A DNA stretch of 64,000 bases from CALMEC01 sp031366605 (GCA_031366605.1 JANLOO010000035.1:20806-84805), one strand, 5' to 3'; counted from the stretch's first letter, positions 8,635 through 21,141 are shown. Made by a program: numbers and translations. Notes: a model not told the origin generated them from the letters alone.

Positions 8635-11600
8635 ATGGCATGGATTGCTCATTACCCGGCCAGTCCGCGCCGTTCGAGGCTCCGCGGAACGCGGCGGTTG
8701 GTCGCGTTCGTCGCGGGTGCCGTCATGGTGTTCGGCGTCGCCGTCGCGCCGGCCCTCGGGATCAACGACCTCGCGGGCAACCCGGTCCCGAACACCTCGG
8801 TCGCGAGCCCCACCGCCCAGCAGGCCGGACCGACGACCGTGGGCACACTGTTCGGGACGCCGTTCTCGCAGCCACGACCTGCGCTGGTCGGCTCGCCGAA
8901 CAGTCCAGAGGAGGACCTCGCACAGATTCTCACGGCCCTGGGTGCGGCGACCGACGTCACCGTCGCGAACACCCTGCGCCTGCGCGCCATCGACATCCTC
9001 GAGGGCAAACCGGTCGCCGACGCGGCATACAGCGGGATCGGGCTCCTCAACGACAACCCGATCCCCGCGAGCCACAAGGTCAAGACGGTGCCCTCCGGTG
9101 GGACCGTGACGGTCAACATCGTCCGCTTCGGCGAGCACGAGATCTCGGACACGTGGCAGTTGGACTTCGCCGACCCGACCACGCCGTTCAGCATCGACTA
9201 CGAGATCACAGAGCTGGGCGGAGCGGAGGGCAGCGAATTCGCCCCGACGCCGTTGCTGATCGACGGCACCACGCCGATCGGCGGCATGCACTCGATCGTC
9301 ACGGATCTCGCTCTCGACGAGACATTGCTCGGGACGAGCCAGTCCAGCAGGTTCACCGCCGCGCGCGGCCTGCTTGCGCAAGCCGAGCACACTCGTCTCG
9401 CAACACAGCGAATCATCGTCAAGATGCCGCCGCCGAAGAACCTCTCGGTCGTACTGGACCCGAACCTTCGGGTTGGGCACGAGGCCCTGTCGGCCCTCCG
9501 CCCGTTCGACGCCGCCGCGGCCGGACCGGTGATCGGGATCCAGGACCTCGCGGGGATCGCACCCGAGCGTCAACTCTGGACGGCGCTGCAACCTGTGTTG
9601 GGCGTCGCTGACGTCCCCGCGGCCACCCTCTCCAGCCAGGCCCTCTCTCTGGTCAGCGCAATGCGCGTCAAGAGTCACCTCCCTCCCGGGGTCAACGCCG
9701 ATCCGGCCGCTGACGTGACGGTCGCGTTCGTCAACAACGAGGTCTACGTCTCCGACACGAATCTCCAGCTCGCCGCATCGAGCCCCCTGCTCAAGGTTGC
9801 CGTTGTCAACAGCGACGGCTTTGCGCACACGGTCAGCGCGCAGGGGCTCAAGAAACTCAATCCGGTCTTCGGGGCGACCAACTGGGGCGAGTTCGAATGG
9901 GAGCAGCTCGGTGCGCCGACCAGCCTGGCGGCCGGCACGACACAGACGTTCACGTACTCGCCGAGCTCGAATGCGTTCCAACTCGTCATCGGCGACCCGA
10001 CCAGCGGCGATCAGGCTCGTGCGGCGATCACGCTCGACCGCGGACCGATCCAGGAGTCGTTTCGGGTCCCTGGGCCGGCTTTCTCGATGCCCCTCCACGA
10101 GGCGTTCGACGCGAACGGCGACATCTGGTTGACGCTTGCGGGCGCCGACAAGATCGCCAAGCTCACGCCTGCCACCCGGCTGGCCGACTCGACATACGTC
10201 GAGTACCAACTTCCCGTCCCGCCCAATACGCCGGCCGGTGCCGCGGTTGGCGTATTCGAGCCGCTGGACATCGCCGTCGACCCCCAGGGCATCGTCTGGG
10301 CGACCCTTCCGGTCGCAAACGCGATCGCTCGACTCGACCCCGCGCTCGCCCGACCCGGCACGTCCAACGGCATCGAGATCATCCCCCTCGCAGATTGTCC
10401 CAACACCGAGTGCCGTACACCGCCGCCCCCGCTTGTGCCGGGATTGCCACTGAGTCGCGAGCCGACCCAAATGGACCTGCGTCAGGGCGCGGACGGCAGC
10501 ACCGAAATCTGGTTCACCGAGTTGTTCGCCGACAAGATCGGCGTCGTCAAGTGGTTGGGCCCCGGCGCGCACGCAGAGCAGCACTTCACCTGTGCCTGCA
10601 AGGTGCCGTCGCTCGGTGCCGGCGTCGCCGCGGGCACCCCGCTCGGTATCGACGTGGACGACACCGGACTCGTATGGTTCACCGCCGCCAACAAGAACAC
10701 CATCGGCCGGATCACCCCTGGCGCCGACCCGTTCGCGTCGACGGTGATACAAACCGATCACTTTGCGATCCCCAGTGGCGTCACCGTGAACGAACCTGAT
10801 ATCGGTGGCATGTTCACGACGTCGATCCCCCACAGCGTCGCGGTCGGCCCCGACGGCAAGGTGTGGTTCACCGAACAGGCGATGCGGCAGGTCGGCTGGC
10901 TCGATCCGACGCAGGCCTCCCCCGGCACAACCCAAGGCATGCACGAGATCCTGATCGGCAACAACGCATTCGGCGCGCGGACGCAGCCGGCCGACCTCGT
11001 CGTCGACCCCGCCGGGACCGTGTTCGTGACCGACGAGTACGGCGACCAGATCACCGCGCTGAGCTCCTCGGGCATCAAGGATCGCTGGCGGCCCACAGAG
11101 CGCGTCAGCCTGACGGACCAGCCGCTGACAGACCGTTCCGGCAACCTGTGGTTCCTCGAGGCGGGGGCGAATCTGATCACCCGAATCACGGGCGTTGCCG
11201 CAACCCAGCGGTCGTTGTCCGCGTCATCATCAGCCGGCTCCACCAGCGCGGCCACGACTCAGGGGACGGTTCCCGCGAACCCGGTCAAGGCCGCGTGCGT
11301 TGCGAAGTTCTGGAGCTTTGGCACGAAGGCCAAGCCGCGGGTGTTCCTGTTGGGCGACACGGCCGCGCAGGTCACGGCCTGCCTTGGCAGGCCGACCCTC
11401 AAGAAGGGCAAGGTTTGGACCTACGGCAGGCGCCTGCGGGTCACGTTCAAGGCGGGCACGGTCGTCCAGTTCACCATCCTCAACAGCGCGTTCCGCACGA
11501 AGACCGGCAACATCGGGGTCGGCTCACCGGTGACCGCGCTTGCGAAGCTGAGCACGGCGAAGGTGACGCACGACAAGACGGGCGGCGGGTACACCACCGT

Positions 11601-11700
11601 GCTGTCGCTCGGTGCGAAGCGCGGGGCACAGGTGCGGTTCGCCGTCGCGAACAAGAAGATCACCAACATCATTGTCACGTTGGTCAAGACCGCCAAATGA
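8635..11700 (+). CDS. Secreted Vgb-like propeller protein with cupredoxin-like region
   Basis: Protein of 1021 residues. The N-terminus has a twin-arginine-like segment (GTRRLVAFVAG) and a hydrophobic core, so export, possibly by Tat, is likely. Residues ~50-460 are beta-rich; near VAVVNSDGFAHTVSAQGL they resemble a cupredoxin or FixG-like fold, but I cannot assign a full copper ligand set. Residues ~470-850 are propeller repeats of virginiamycin-B-lyase/NHL type (GDIWLTLAGADKIAKLTP, GLVWFTAANKNTIGRITPG, GKVWFTEQAMRQVGWLDP). These are common in non-lyase surface proteins, so lyase activity should not be assumed. The C-terminal ~130 residues resemble BamE/SmpA (GDTAAQVTACLGRPT). The stop overlaps the next start by ATGA. 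Confidence 0.75.
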   Translation: MAWIAHYPASPRRSRLRGTRRLVAFVAGAVMVFGVAVAPALGINDLAGNPVPNTSVASPTAQQAGPTTVGTLFGTPFSQPRPALVGSPNSPEEDLAQILTALGAATDVTVANTLRLRAIDILEGKPVADAAYSGIGLLNDNPIPASHKVKTVPSGGTVTVNIVRFGEHEISDTWQLDFADPTTPFSIDYEITELGGAEGSEFAPTPLLIDGTTPIGGMHSIVTDLALDETLLGTSQSSRFTAARGLLAQAEHTRLATQRIIVKMPPPKNLSVVLDPNLRVGHEALSALRPFDAAAAGPVIGIQDLAGIAPERQLWTALQPVLGVADVPAATLSSQALSLVSAMRVKSHLPPGVNADPAADVTVAFVNNEVYVSDTNLQLAASSPLLKVAVVNSDGFAHTVSAQGLKKLNPVFGATNWGEFEWEQLGAPTSLAAGTTQTFTYSPSSNAFQLVIGDPTSGDQARAAITLDRGPIQESFRVPGPAFSMPLHEAFDANGDIWLTLAGADKIAKLTPATRLADSTYVEYQLPVPPNTPAGAAVGVFEPLDIAVDPQGIVWATLPVANAIARLDPALARPGTSNGIEIIPLADCPNTECRTPPPPLVPGLPLSREPTQMDLRQGADGSTEIWFTELFADKIGVVKWLGPGAHAEQHFTCACKVPSLGAGVAAGTPLGIDVDDTGLVWFTAANKNTIGRITPGADPFASTVIQTDHFAIPSGVTVNEPDIGGMFTTSIPHSVAVGPDGKVWFTEQAMRQVGWLDPTQASPGTTQGMHEILIGNNAFGARTQPADLVVDPAGTVFVTDEYGDQITALSSSGIKDRWRPTERVSLTDQPLTDRSGNLWFLEAGANLITRITGVAATQRSLSASSSAGSTSAATTQGTVPANPVKAACVAKFWSFGTKAKPRVFLLGDTAAQVTACLGRPTLKKGKVWTYGRRLRVTFKAGTVVQFTILNSAFRTKTGNIGVGSPVTALAKLSTAKVTHDKTGGGYTTVLSLGAKRGAQVRFAVANKKITNIIVTLVKTAK

Positions 11701-12242
11701 CCCGCCCCCTACTCGTCATCGTTGTGCTCTGCACCACGGCGGTCGCAGGTGTGCTTGCGCTTGTCACGTTGCGCGATTCCGGCGACGTGGTGCGCCCGTT
11801 GACCACTCGTGGCGAGCTCGACAGCACCGGTGCGAAGGCGCTTGCCCTGGTCGGCTACGACCCGGGCACGTTGGGATATGGGATCGCGTTCGAACCGGGA
11901 CGGTCGGGCCTCCGGGCCCAAGTCGACAGGTCATCGCAGACGATCAGCGTATATCTGCGTCGTGGGGATCTTTCGCACATCGTCGCGCACGACATCGCGC
12001 ATGAGCTTGGCCACGCCTACGACCAGTCCAGGATGGGCGACGCAGGGCGCAGGGCGTACCTCGCCCGTCGTGGCGTCCCGCTGGCCGCCTGGCGTGCCGA
12101 GGCCGACTCGGACTATGCGGTCGGAGCCGGCGACTTCGCCGAGGTGTTCGCTTTGTGTCACGCGGCGAGCCCGGACTTTCGCAGCCGGCTCGCGCCGCGG
12201 CCCGAGAACCCCTGTGACCTCCTGCCGAGCGGGGCACGATGA
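11697..12242 (+). CDS. Small exported HExxH putative metallopeptidase
   Basis: Protein of 181 residues with an N-terminal signal peptide or anchor (residues 1-25). A clear zinc-peptidase helix, HDIAHELGHAYD, contains HELGH near residues 105-109. A possible third ligand is the Glu in GDFAEVFALC, about 45 residues later, as in gluzincin-like proteins. Four Cys to Pro-rich residues near the C-terminus are otherwise featureless. The ATG overlaps the TGA of the propeller gene, and its own TGA overlaps the next ATG, so the three genes are translationally coupled. It could process the surface proteins of the set, or be an inactive structural protein. I do not recognise an exact family. Confidence 0.65.
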   Translation: MTRPLLVIVVLCTTAVAGVLALVTLRDSGDVVRPLTTRGELDSTGAKALALVGYDPGTLGYGIAFEPGRSGLRAQVDRSSQTISVYLRRGDLSHIVAHDIAHELGHAYDQSRMGDAGRRAYLARRGVPLAAWRAEADSDYAVGAGDFAEVFALCHAASPDFRSRLAPRPENPCDLLPSGAR

Positions 12243-13252
12243 GTGAGGAGCCTGACCGCGTGAGCACTGCTCGCCGCAACATTCTGATCGCGCTGATACT
12301 GGCCGGGATCACCGCCGCAGTCGCGGTGGTGCTCGTGGCGGGCCGCGGTGGCGCCGCTCCCGCCGCCCAGGTGAGCAACGGGGATCCGCACGCCAAACGC
12401 GTCGTCTCGAAGGACGTCCTGAACGCAGTCGACAAGATCACGCTCCAGACCCCCCAGGCCGAGCTCGTCGCGAAGGGGCGCGAGCTGTTCCGTTCGAGTG
12501 CGGTGGCGAAGTCCGGTGAGTCGTGTCAGGGCTGCCACACCGACGGCGCTGCCAACGCCGCCATCGGCACCACGCCGCACGACCCGGCGATTTCAGGCAT
12601 CGACGGCTCGTTCAAGGGCGTACGCGACCCGCCGACGCTCTTCAACGTCGGGCGCACCGACCCGTACTTCTGGATCGGCAATGTGGCGACGCTCAACGAG
12701 GTCGCGATCGCCACGATTGAGAACCACTTCGTCTCGCAGGTCAACGAAGCCGAGAACGCGGCTGCCCTGACCGCCTACCTGCAGACCATCAAGCCGCCCG
12801 TGACCGACTTCGACCGCGGCACGATGACCGCCGCCGCGCTCCGCGGGGAGGAGCTGTTCCAGGGCAAGGCCGCGTGTGTCGCATGTCACGGGGGACCAGA
12901 CTTCACCGACAACCGCAAGCACGACACGTTCGTCCCGCAGCGCCCTGGCAACACCGACCCCGGCGCGAGCACGCTTCCTATTCCTCCTGGGCTGGTTTGT
13001 CCGCTCAACCCGCCGAATCCGACGCGTCCGCTTGATTGCACGTTCAACACTCCAACGCTTCGGGGTCTCGGTCTCGCAAAGACCGCCCCGTATATGCACA
13101 ACGGGTTGTGCATGGACGTGAGCAACACCGTGGTTGTGTGCGATACGCTCGAGAAAGTCGTGCAGTTCTACAACACGCACTCGTCAGTCGCGCCGCTGCT
13201 TTTGACGACGCAGGAGCAGGCTGACCTGGTCGCGTACCTCAAAGCGTTGTAG
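12239..13252 (+). CDS. Di-haem cytochrome c peroxidase / MauG-like protein
   Basis: Protein of 337 residues with one N-terminal membrane anchor (residues 14-35) and two c-type haem sites: CQGCH at 96-100 and CVACH at 213-217. The spacing and the later TPTLRGLGLAKTAPYMHNG segment are typical of the bacterial di-haem peroxidase/MauG superfamily. MauG members modify proteins or transfer electrons, while true peroxidases reduce hydrogen peroxide. The typical start fits, through an ATGA overlap with the metallopeptidase gene. As last gene of the set it offers an electron acceptor or donor for the copper oxidase on the same membrane face. A hairpin follows at 13261-13291. Confidence 0.88.
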   Translation: MSEEPDRVSTARRNILIALILAGITAAVAVVLVAGRGGAAPAAQVSNGDPHAKRVVSKDVLNAVDKITLQTPQAELVAKGRELFRSSAVAKSGESCQGCHTDGAANAAIGTTPHDPAISGIDGSFKGVRDPPTLFNVGRTDPYFWIGNVATLNEVAIATIENHFVSQVNEAENAAALTAYLQTIKPPVTDFDRGTMTAAALRGEELFQGKAACVACHGGPDFTDNRKHDTFVPQRPGNTDPGASTLPIPPGLVCPLNPPNPTRPLDCTFNTPTLRGLGLAKTAPYMHNGLCMDVSNTVVVCDTLEKVVQFYNTHSSVAPLLLTTQEQADLVAYLKAL

Positions 13253-13260
13253 GAGATCCC

Positions 13261-13291
13261 GATGGAGCGCCCCCGTACAGGGCGCCCCATC
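13261..13291. terminator. Hairpin between convergent genes
   Basis: A near-perfect inverted repeat, GATGGAGCGCCC pairing with GGGCGCCCCATC, with one mismatch and a short loop, lies between the stop of the di-haem protein and the stop of pckA. No T run follows on either strand. It is well placed to end transcription from both sides. Confidence 0.65.
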
Positions 13292-13303
13292 GCACACCTG
13301 GCG

Positions 13304-14905
13304 CTACGCGCTGGTCGGACCGGCTGCGGCGATCTCGGGGGTCACGTCGTCGGCGAACACGGTGAAGTGTGAGCTGAATTCCGCTGCCAACCTGGCAGCC
13401 GTCTCGTCGTACTTGGCCGGGTCGGCCCACGTCGAGCGGGGGTCGAGCAGGCCGGCGTCCACACCGGGGACGTCGAGCGGCACGGCGAACCCGAACGTGG
13501 GATCGATGCGCGTTGCGGCACTTTCGAGTTCGCCGCTGATCGCGCCTCGGACCAGGGCGCGGGTGGCTGCGATCGGCATGCGGTGGCCGACCCCGTACGG
13601 TCCACCGGTCCAGCCGGTGTTGACGAGCCACGTCGACACGTTGTGATCCTCGATGAGCTTGCCCAACATGTGGGCGTAGACGATCGGCCGCTGCGGCAGG
13701 AACGGCGCGCCGAAGCAGGCGCTGAACGTCGTCTGCGGCTCGGTGATGCCGACCTCGGTGCCGGCGACCTTGGCGGTGTAGCCGGCCAGGAAGTGGTACA
13801 TCGCCTGCGCGTGGGTCAACCGTGCGATCGGAGGGAGCACGCCGAATGCGTCGGCCGTCAGCATGACGATGACACTGGGGTGGCCGGCCCGTTTGGGGCG
13901 GTGGGCGTTCGGCACAGACTCGAGCGGGTAGGCGCCGCGCGTGTTCTCGGTCATCGAGGCGTCATCCAGGTCCAGGCGGCGGGTGACGGGGTCCATCACC
14001 ACATTCTCGAGCACCGTTCCGAACATGTGGGTCGTCGCGTAGATCTCGGGCTCGGCGGTCGCCGAGAGGCCGATGACCTTGGCGTAACAGCCGCCTTCGA
14101 TGTTGAATACGCCGTCTTCGGCCCAGCCGTGCTCGTCGTCGCCGATGAGCGGACGCGTGGCGTCGGTCGAGAGTGTCGTCTTGCCGGTGCCCGACAGGCC
14201 GAAGAACACCGCGACGCGGCCCTCGTCGCTGACGTTGGCCGAGCAGTGCATCGACAAGACGCCGCGGTTGGGCAGCCGGTCGTTCATCATCGTGAAGATC
14301 GACTTCTTGATCTCACCGGCGTACTGCGTGCCGCCGATGACGACCTCTTGGTTGCTCGGGTGCAAAAGCACGAAGTTGGCGGCGCGGGTGCCGTCGACAT
14401 CGGGCTTGCCCTGGAAGCCGGGGGCGTGCAGCACGACGGCTTCGGGCGTGTGGGTCGCGAACTCGTCGTCCTCGGGGATGATGAACATCGTGCGTGCGAA
14501 CAGTGCGTGCCACGCGCTGTCGGTGACGATGCGCAGCGGAAGGCGGTGGGTGGGGTGGGCCCCGGCGAACGCGTCGACGACGAACAGGTCACGTGGGCCC
14601 AAGTACTCGGCCACCTTGGTGCGCAGTGCGTCGTAGGCGGCGGGCTCGAACGGCTGGTTGACGCCCCACCAGATGCGGTCTTCGCTGCCGGGCTCGCGGA
14701 CGACGAACTTGTCCTTGGGTGCCCGCCCGGTGTGCGCGCCGGTCGAGACGACGAGCGATCCGCCCTCGGCGACGACGCCCTCGCCACGGTTGATCGCGTA
14801 CTCGTACAGCTCGGGCGCGGTGGCGTTCCACACCACATCGCCCGTTGCGCTGATCCCGTGGGCGTCCAGCCCGATCGACCCGCGGCGTCCCGTCTCGTCA
14901 CTCAT
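13304..14905 (-). CDS. pckA: Phosphoenolpyruvate carboxykinase (ATP)
   Basis: Converts oxaloacetate plus ATP to phosphoenolpyruvate, CO2 and ADP, the entry to gluconeogenesis, in the cytosol. The 533-residue length is normal for the ATP-dependent family. I see GRAPKDKF near residue 55, the kinase loop FFGLSGTGKTTLSTD, the metal-binding GDDEHGW, and the NTGWTGGPYGVGHRM segment. The start is the ATG at 14905, preceded by a purine-rich GGGGGGA ribosome site; the frame stays open upstream but without family similarity. Most Actinobacteria use the GTP enzyme, so the ATP type is informative about lineage. The gene is divergent from the unknown gene at 14979. Confidence 0.97.
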   Translation of the reverse strand: MSDETGRRGSIGLDAHGISATGDVVWNATAPELYEYAINRGEGVVAEGGSLVVSTGAHTGRAPKDKFVVREPGSEDRIWWGVNQPFEPAAYDALRTKVAEYLGPRDLFVVDAFAGAHPTHRLPLRIVTDSAWHALFARTMFIIPEDDEFATHTPEAVVLHAPGFQGKPDVDGTRAANFVLLHPSNQEVVIGGTQYAGEIKKSIFTMMNDRLPNRGVLSMHCSANVSDEGRVAVFFGLSGTGKTTLSTDATRPLIGDDEHGWAEDGVFNIEGGCYAKVIGLSATAEPEIYATTHMFGTVLENVVMDPVTRRLDLDDASMTENTRGAYPLESVPNAHRPKRAGHPSVIVMLTADAFGVLPPIARLTHAQAMYHFLAGYTAKVAGTEVGITEPQTTFSACFGAPFLPQRPIVYAHMLGKLIEDHNVSTWLVNTGWTGGPYGVGHRMPIAATRALVRGAISGELESAATRIDPTFGFAVPLDVPGVDAGLLDPRSTWADPAKYDETAARLAAEFSSHFTVFADDVTPEIAAAGPTSA

Positions 14906-14965
14906 GCAGTTGTCCCCCCGTGCCCCGTTGACGTTCTGACGCACAAAACTACCCTGCCGGGCGGG

Positions 14966-14971
14966 TAGCGT
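14966..14971 (+). promoter_or_regulatory. -10 box TAGCGT, leaderless start
   Basis: TAGCGT fits TANNNT and ends seven bases before the ATG at 14979. Transcription would begin at or next to the start codon. Confidence 0.4.
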
Positions 14972-14978
14972 CTGCCAA

Positions 14979-15476
14979 ATGCGCCGTGATCTGCTCGCCT
15001 CCTTGGGCATTCAGCTCCCTGTTCTGCCGACGATTGTCCTTGGTGGGCTCCCTGGAGCACCCGATTGGGCGCTTCGGCTCGAGCGGATCGGCATGGACGT
15101 CGTGTCGAGCGGAGCCGTCGAGGACACCCCAGAGACCTATGCGGCGGCCGTCGCCGCGGTGCCACACCGCCCGGTCAAGGCGACGGGTTCGGTCGTCGGG
15201 GCGCGGATCGTGGAGTGCGACCGCGATCCACCCGCGGCGGTGTACCGCATCCATTCCGACGAGGTGGTCGTCATCGACGCCGCGGGAGAGGTCGGCGATG
15301 CCAACGACATCGCCCGATTCGTGCTCGCGGCGATCGGGGCTGATCCCTCGGCGTGGTGGATCGCCACGGGAGGTCTGGCGGCCGTCGAACCCGAAGCGGC
15401 CACGCGGATCCTCGGAGCGGTCATCGACGGGGTGCGACACGTGCGGCTCTATCTGGCCAAGCAGCAGTTCGACTGA
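14979..15476 (+). CDS. Uncharacterised 165-residue protein
   Basis: I do not recognise this protein. It has no signal peptide or membrane segment and looks soluble, with alternating strands and helices (LPTIVLGGLPGAPDWALRLERIGMDVVSSG near the start; WWIATGGLAAVEPEAATRIL near the end). The beginning is weakly reminiscent of a methionine-synthase-II/UroD-type TIM-barrel strand, but at 165 residues it is too short for a complete barrel. A possible leaderless promoter lies directly upstream, on the opposite side of a 73-nt gap from pckA. Codon use matches its neighbours, so I think it is a real gene. Confidence 0.55.
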   Translation: MRRDLLASLGIQLPVLPTIVLGGLPGAPDWALRLERIGMDVVSSGAVEDTPETYAAAVAAVPHRPVKATGSVVGARIVECDRDPPAAVYRIHSDEVVVIDAAGEVGDANDIARFVLAAIGADPSAWWIATGGLAAVEPEAATRILGAVIDGVRHVRLYLAKQQFD

Positions 15477-15643
15477 GATTGCTCCCGACGTCCGAGAACG
15501 ACCGCAAGCTTGGCTCCCTCGATCTCGCCTTCGTCCTGCGCGGCGCGGCGGTTGCCACGCCAAAGCCCGTGTTGCGTGGTTGTGTTGGAAGGGCCATTCC
15601 ACGCCCCGAGATCCCGCCCCAGCAAACGGTTGTGGGGTCATCC

Positions 15644-15655
15644 GTGTCTGACACC
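15644..15655. repeat. Palindromic repeat copy 1 (GTGTCTGACACC)
   Basis: The inner 11 bases GTGTC-T-GACAC are an exact dyad. Identical copies, one inverted, are at 15846-15857 and 26658-26669, always between genes. Confidence 0.6.
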
Positions 15656-15845
15656 AGGCAGGGGGCGCAACCGTCCCGATGGAGGTCCAAACCACACGGA
15701 CGTACTTCGAAACGCGCTCGACATACGCAAGTTGCGCACTTTTGGACGGAATCGCTCCCCGACTTTGTGACACGCCTCGACGGTCGGAGACGAACCTTCC
15801 CTACACCCCGGGATCCGTTTCGCAGAGCGTGGTTGCGGCAAGTCT

Positions 15846-15857
15846 GGTGTCAGACAC
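15846..15857. repeat. Palindromic repeat copy 2, inverted (GGTGTCAGACAC)
   Basis: Inverted copy of the repeat at 15644, next to the metH stop codon and followed by the self-complementary CGGTTAACCG. Confidence 0.6.
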
Positions 15858-15902
15858 GGTTAACCGTCCCTTTACCGTTTCGCACAAAGTCCCACGAGCG
15901 GT

Positions 15903-19595
<3,693 letters not shown>

Positions 19596-19602
19596 ACCGT
19601 CA

Positions 19603-19608
19603 AGGGTA
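19603..19608 (-). promoter_or_regulatory. -10 box TACCCT before metH
   Basis: On the minus strand TACCCT ends seven bases before the metH ATG, in the gap after the S2P stop codon. It could allow metH to be made without the upstream genes. Confidence 0.4.
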
Positions 19609-19621
19609 CCGGAATCGCTTG

Positions 19622-20623
19622 TCAGGCCCACGTTCGAGCGTGGTCGAACGCGCCGTGACCACTCAGGTCAACCGGCGCGGTGTGCCCGGTGGCGAGCGTG
19701 CCCAATCGCGGAACGACGTGAGTCGTCGTGCCGCTGCGTGCCACGGCGGGCTCCTTGCCATCGATGTTGCGCTTCTGGTGGCTCGCGCTCATCCCCAGGG
19801 CCAGGAGCGCAGCCAGCGACAGGTAGACCCCGGCAATCGCGGCGCGCTGGCCCGGGCTGATGGCGAAGTACGGGGAGGTCTCCTCCTGGTCGCGGCGCTT
19901 CCAGCGGCGGCGCAACTCGACCAGTCCGAACACGATCACGATCGCGATGATCGGGCTTGGGAACACGACGAACAGCAGGACCAGACCGACGAGCCCGAAC
20001 ACCCACCAGATCGGGTGGAACACCGCCGTTGCCCATCCGCCGTCCAGCGGCATCACGGGAATCAGGTTGAACAGGTTGAGCAGGAACCCGGTGAAGCCCA
20101 GGGCCACCAACAGGTCCGAGTCGAACGCCAGGCCGCCGAGCCAGGTGAGTGCCGCCGCCGCACTGCCCAGGATCGGACCGCCCAGGCCCAACCACGCCGC
20201 CTGCCCGGCATCCCTGGACCGTTGTTTGAGCAGCATGACCGCGCCGAGGAACGGGATGAAGTACACCCCGCCTGTCTTGAGCCCCTGCCGGCGCGCTTCG
20301 AGCACATGACCGAGTTCGTGGACGAAGAGCAGTGCCACGAACCCGACCGCGAACTTCCACCCCCAGAAGATCGCGTACCCCGCGACCGAGACCAGCATCG
20401 ACGCCGACGTCACCAAGAACTTGAGCTTGAGCAATACCAGCAGCCCGGCTTTGAACTTGAGACCAATCCCGGCCACGGCCACGATCGGCGCCAAGAGCCG
20501 GCGCAGCAATCGACGCGTCCCGCCGTCCGGGCGGACGGGGCCGATGTCGCGCTCGGGCACCGCTGGTCCTCCGACCACGCTCGGCCGCAAGGGCGGTGGA
20601 TACGGGTTACGGTCGATCGACAT
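19622..20623 (-). CDS. Site-2 protease-like M50 membrane metalloprotease
   Basis: Membrane protein of 333 residues. The HELGH motif (FVHELGHVLEARRQG) lies in a membrane segment near residue 100, and the second conserved element NLIPVMPLDGGW, with the Asp zinc ligand, lies about 95 residues later. This is the signature of M50 intramembrane proteases, which cleave membrane-bound substrates such as anti-sigma factors. Around seven hydrophobic segments can be counted, with a polar cytoplasmic N-terminus. No PDZ or CBS domain is visible. The ATG at 20623 lies inside the end of the receiver-like gene (17-nt overlap). The substrate is not evident from the neighbours. Confidence 0.88.
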   Translation of the reverse strand: MSIDRNPYPPPLRPSVVGGPAVPERDIGPVRPDGGTRRLLRRLLAPIVAVAGIGLKFKAGLLVLLKLKFLVTSASMLVSVAGYAIFWGWKFAVGFVALLFVHELGHVLEARRQGLKTGGVYFIPFLGAVMLLKQRSRDAGQAAWLGLGGPILGSAAAALTWLGGLAFDSDLLVALGFTGFLLNLFNLIPVMPLDGGWATAVFHPIWWVFGLVGLVLLFVVFPSPIIAIVIVFGLVELRRRWKRRDQEETSPYFAISPGQRAAIAGVYLSLAALLALGMSASHQKRNIDGKEPAVARSGTTTHVVPRLGTLATGHTAPVDLSGHGAFDHARTWA

Positions 20624-21005
20624 CGCCGACCCCCGTCCCCATGACTGCGCGGACGATCTCGGGCAGTCGGCGGACGAGCTCGCCCCGTGCGACCACCTTG
20701 GTCGCCCCTGCCGCGCGCGCACCCTTGATCAGGTCCACGCGTGTGTGGGCGCAAAAACCGACCAGCGGGACGGAGGACGTCGCGGGATCGGTCACGAGTT
20801 GTGTCACCAGTGCGATGCCGTCCACCCCGACCCCGTCCAACTCGACGATCAGCCCGGAGACACCCTCGGCGAGTGCGGTCGCGAACCGCGCCGGTGTCGC
20901 CGCACCACGCGCCGTCACGCCACCGGCCTTCAATCCTTCGACGATCTGCTGGCGCATCAACAGGTCCGGTGCGAACACGACGATCGGTTTGGCGTTGGTG
21001 ATCAC
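20607..21005 (-). CDS. Single-domain response-regulator receiver-like protein
   Basis: Protein of 132 residues with the length and strand/helix rhythm of a CheY-like receiver (PIVVFAPDLLMRQQIVEGLKAGG at the start). The likely phosphoacceptor Asp is in LIVELDGVGVDG. The acidic pair after the first strand is reduced to one Asp (FAPD), and the usual Lys-Pro near the end is replaced (TKVVARGE). It may therefore be a non-phosphorylated pseudo-receiver. There is no output domain. It starts at GTG 21005, six bases after TACGAT. It is the first gene of a run with the S2P protease and metH, and is divergent from the phosphotransferase gene at 21142. Confidence 0.7.
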   Translation of the reverse strand: MITNAKPIVVFAPDLLMRQQIVEGLKAGGVTARGAATPARFATALAEGVSGLIVELDGVGVDGIALVTQLVTDPATSSVPLVGFCAHTRVDLIKGARAAGATKVVARGELVRRLPEIVRAVMGTGVGDVDRP

Positions 21006-21011
21006 CCGTCC

Positions 21012-21017
21012 ATCGTA
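21012..21017 (-). promoter_or_regulatory. -10 box TACGAT, leaderless start
   Basis: On the minus strand TACGAT matches TANNNT closely and ends six bases before GTG 21005. This suggests a leaderless transcript for the receiver-S2P-metH run. Confidence 0.5.
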
Positions 21018-21141
21018 CGCGCATGGCCGCTCCGGACGCCGACCTGCGGATCGCGTCGGTCACCTCGGACGAGGAATCGCGACCGCGGCGTTCTGCCCGA
21101 GGGCGCTTGTGTCGCACGGCCGCCGCAAGGAGGATGCGGGC

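Larger units (their letters stand above)
15477..15902. other. Gene-free spacer with palindromic repeats
   Basis: This 426-nt stretch lies between two converging genes and lacks a convincing reading frame. It holds two copies of the palindrome GTGTCTGACACC (one inverted) about 200 bases apart, and CCTTCCCTACAC at 15795-15806. The inverse of that word occurs at 26595-26606 beside the third palindrome copy. CGGTTAACCG beside the second palindrome is also self-complementary. It looks like decayed mobile or REP-type DNA. Confidence 0.5.

Noticed and set aside
8509..10944. An 811-codon open frame on the minus strand
   Set aside because: It lies opposite the Vgb-like gene, has Arg/Gly/Asp-rich random composition and no motif. 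Long antisense frames are expected at this GC content.
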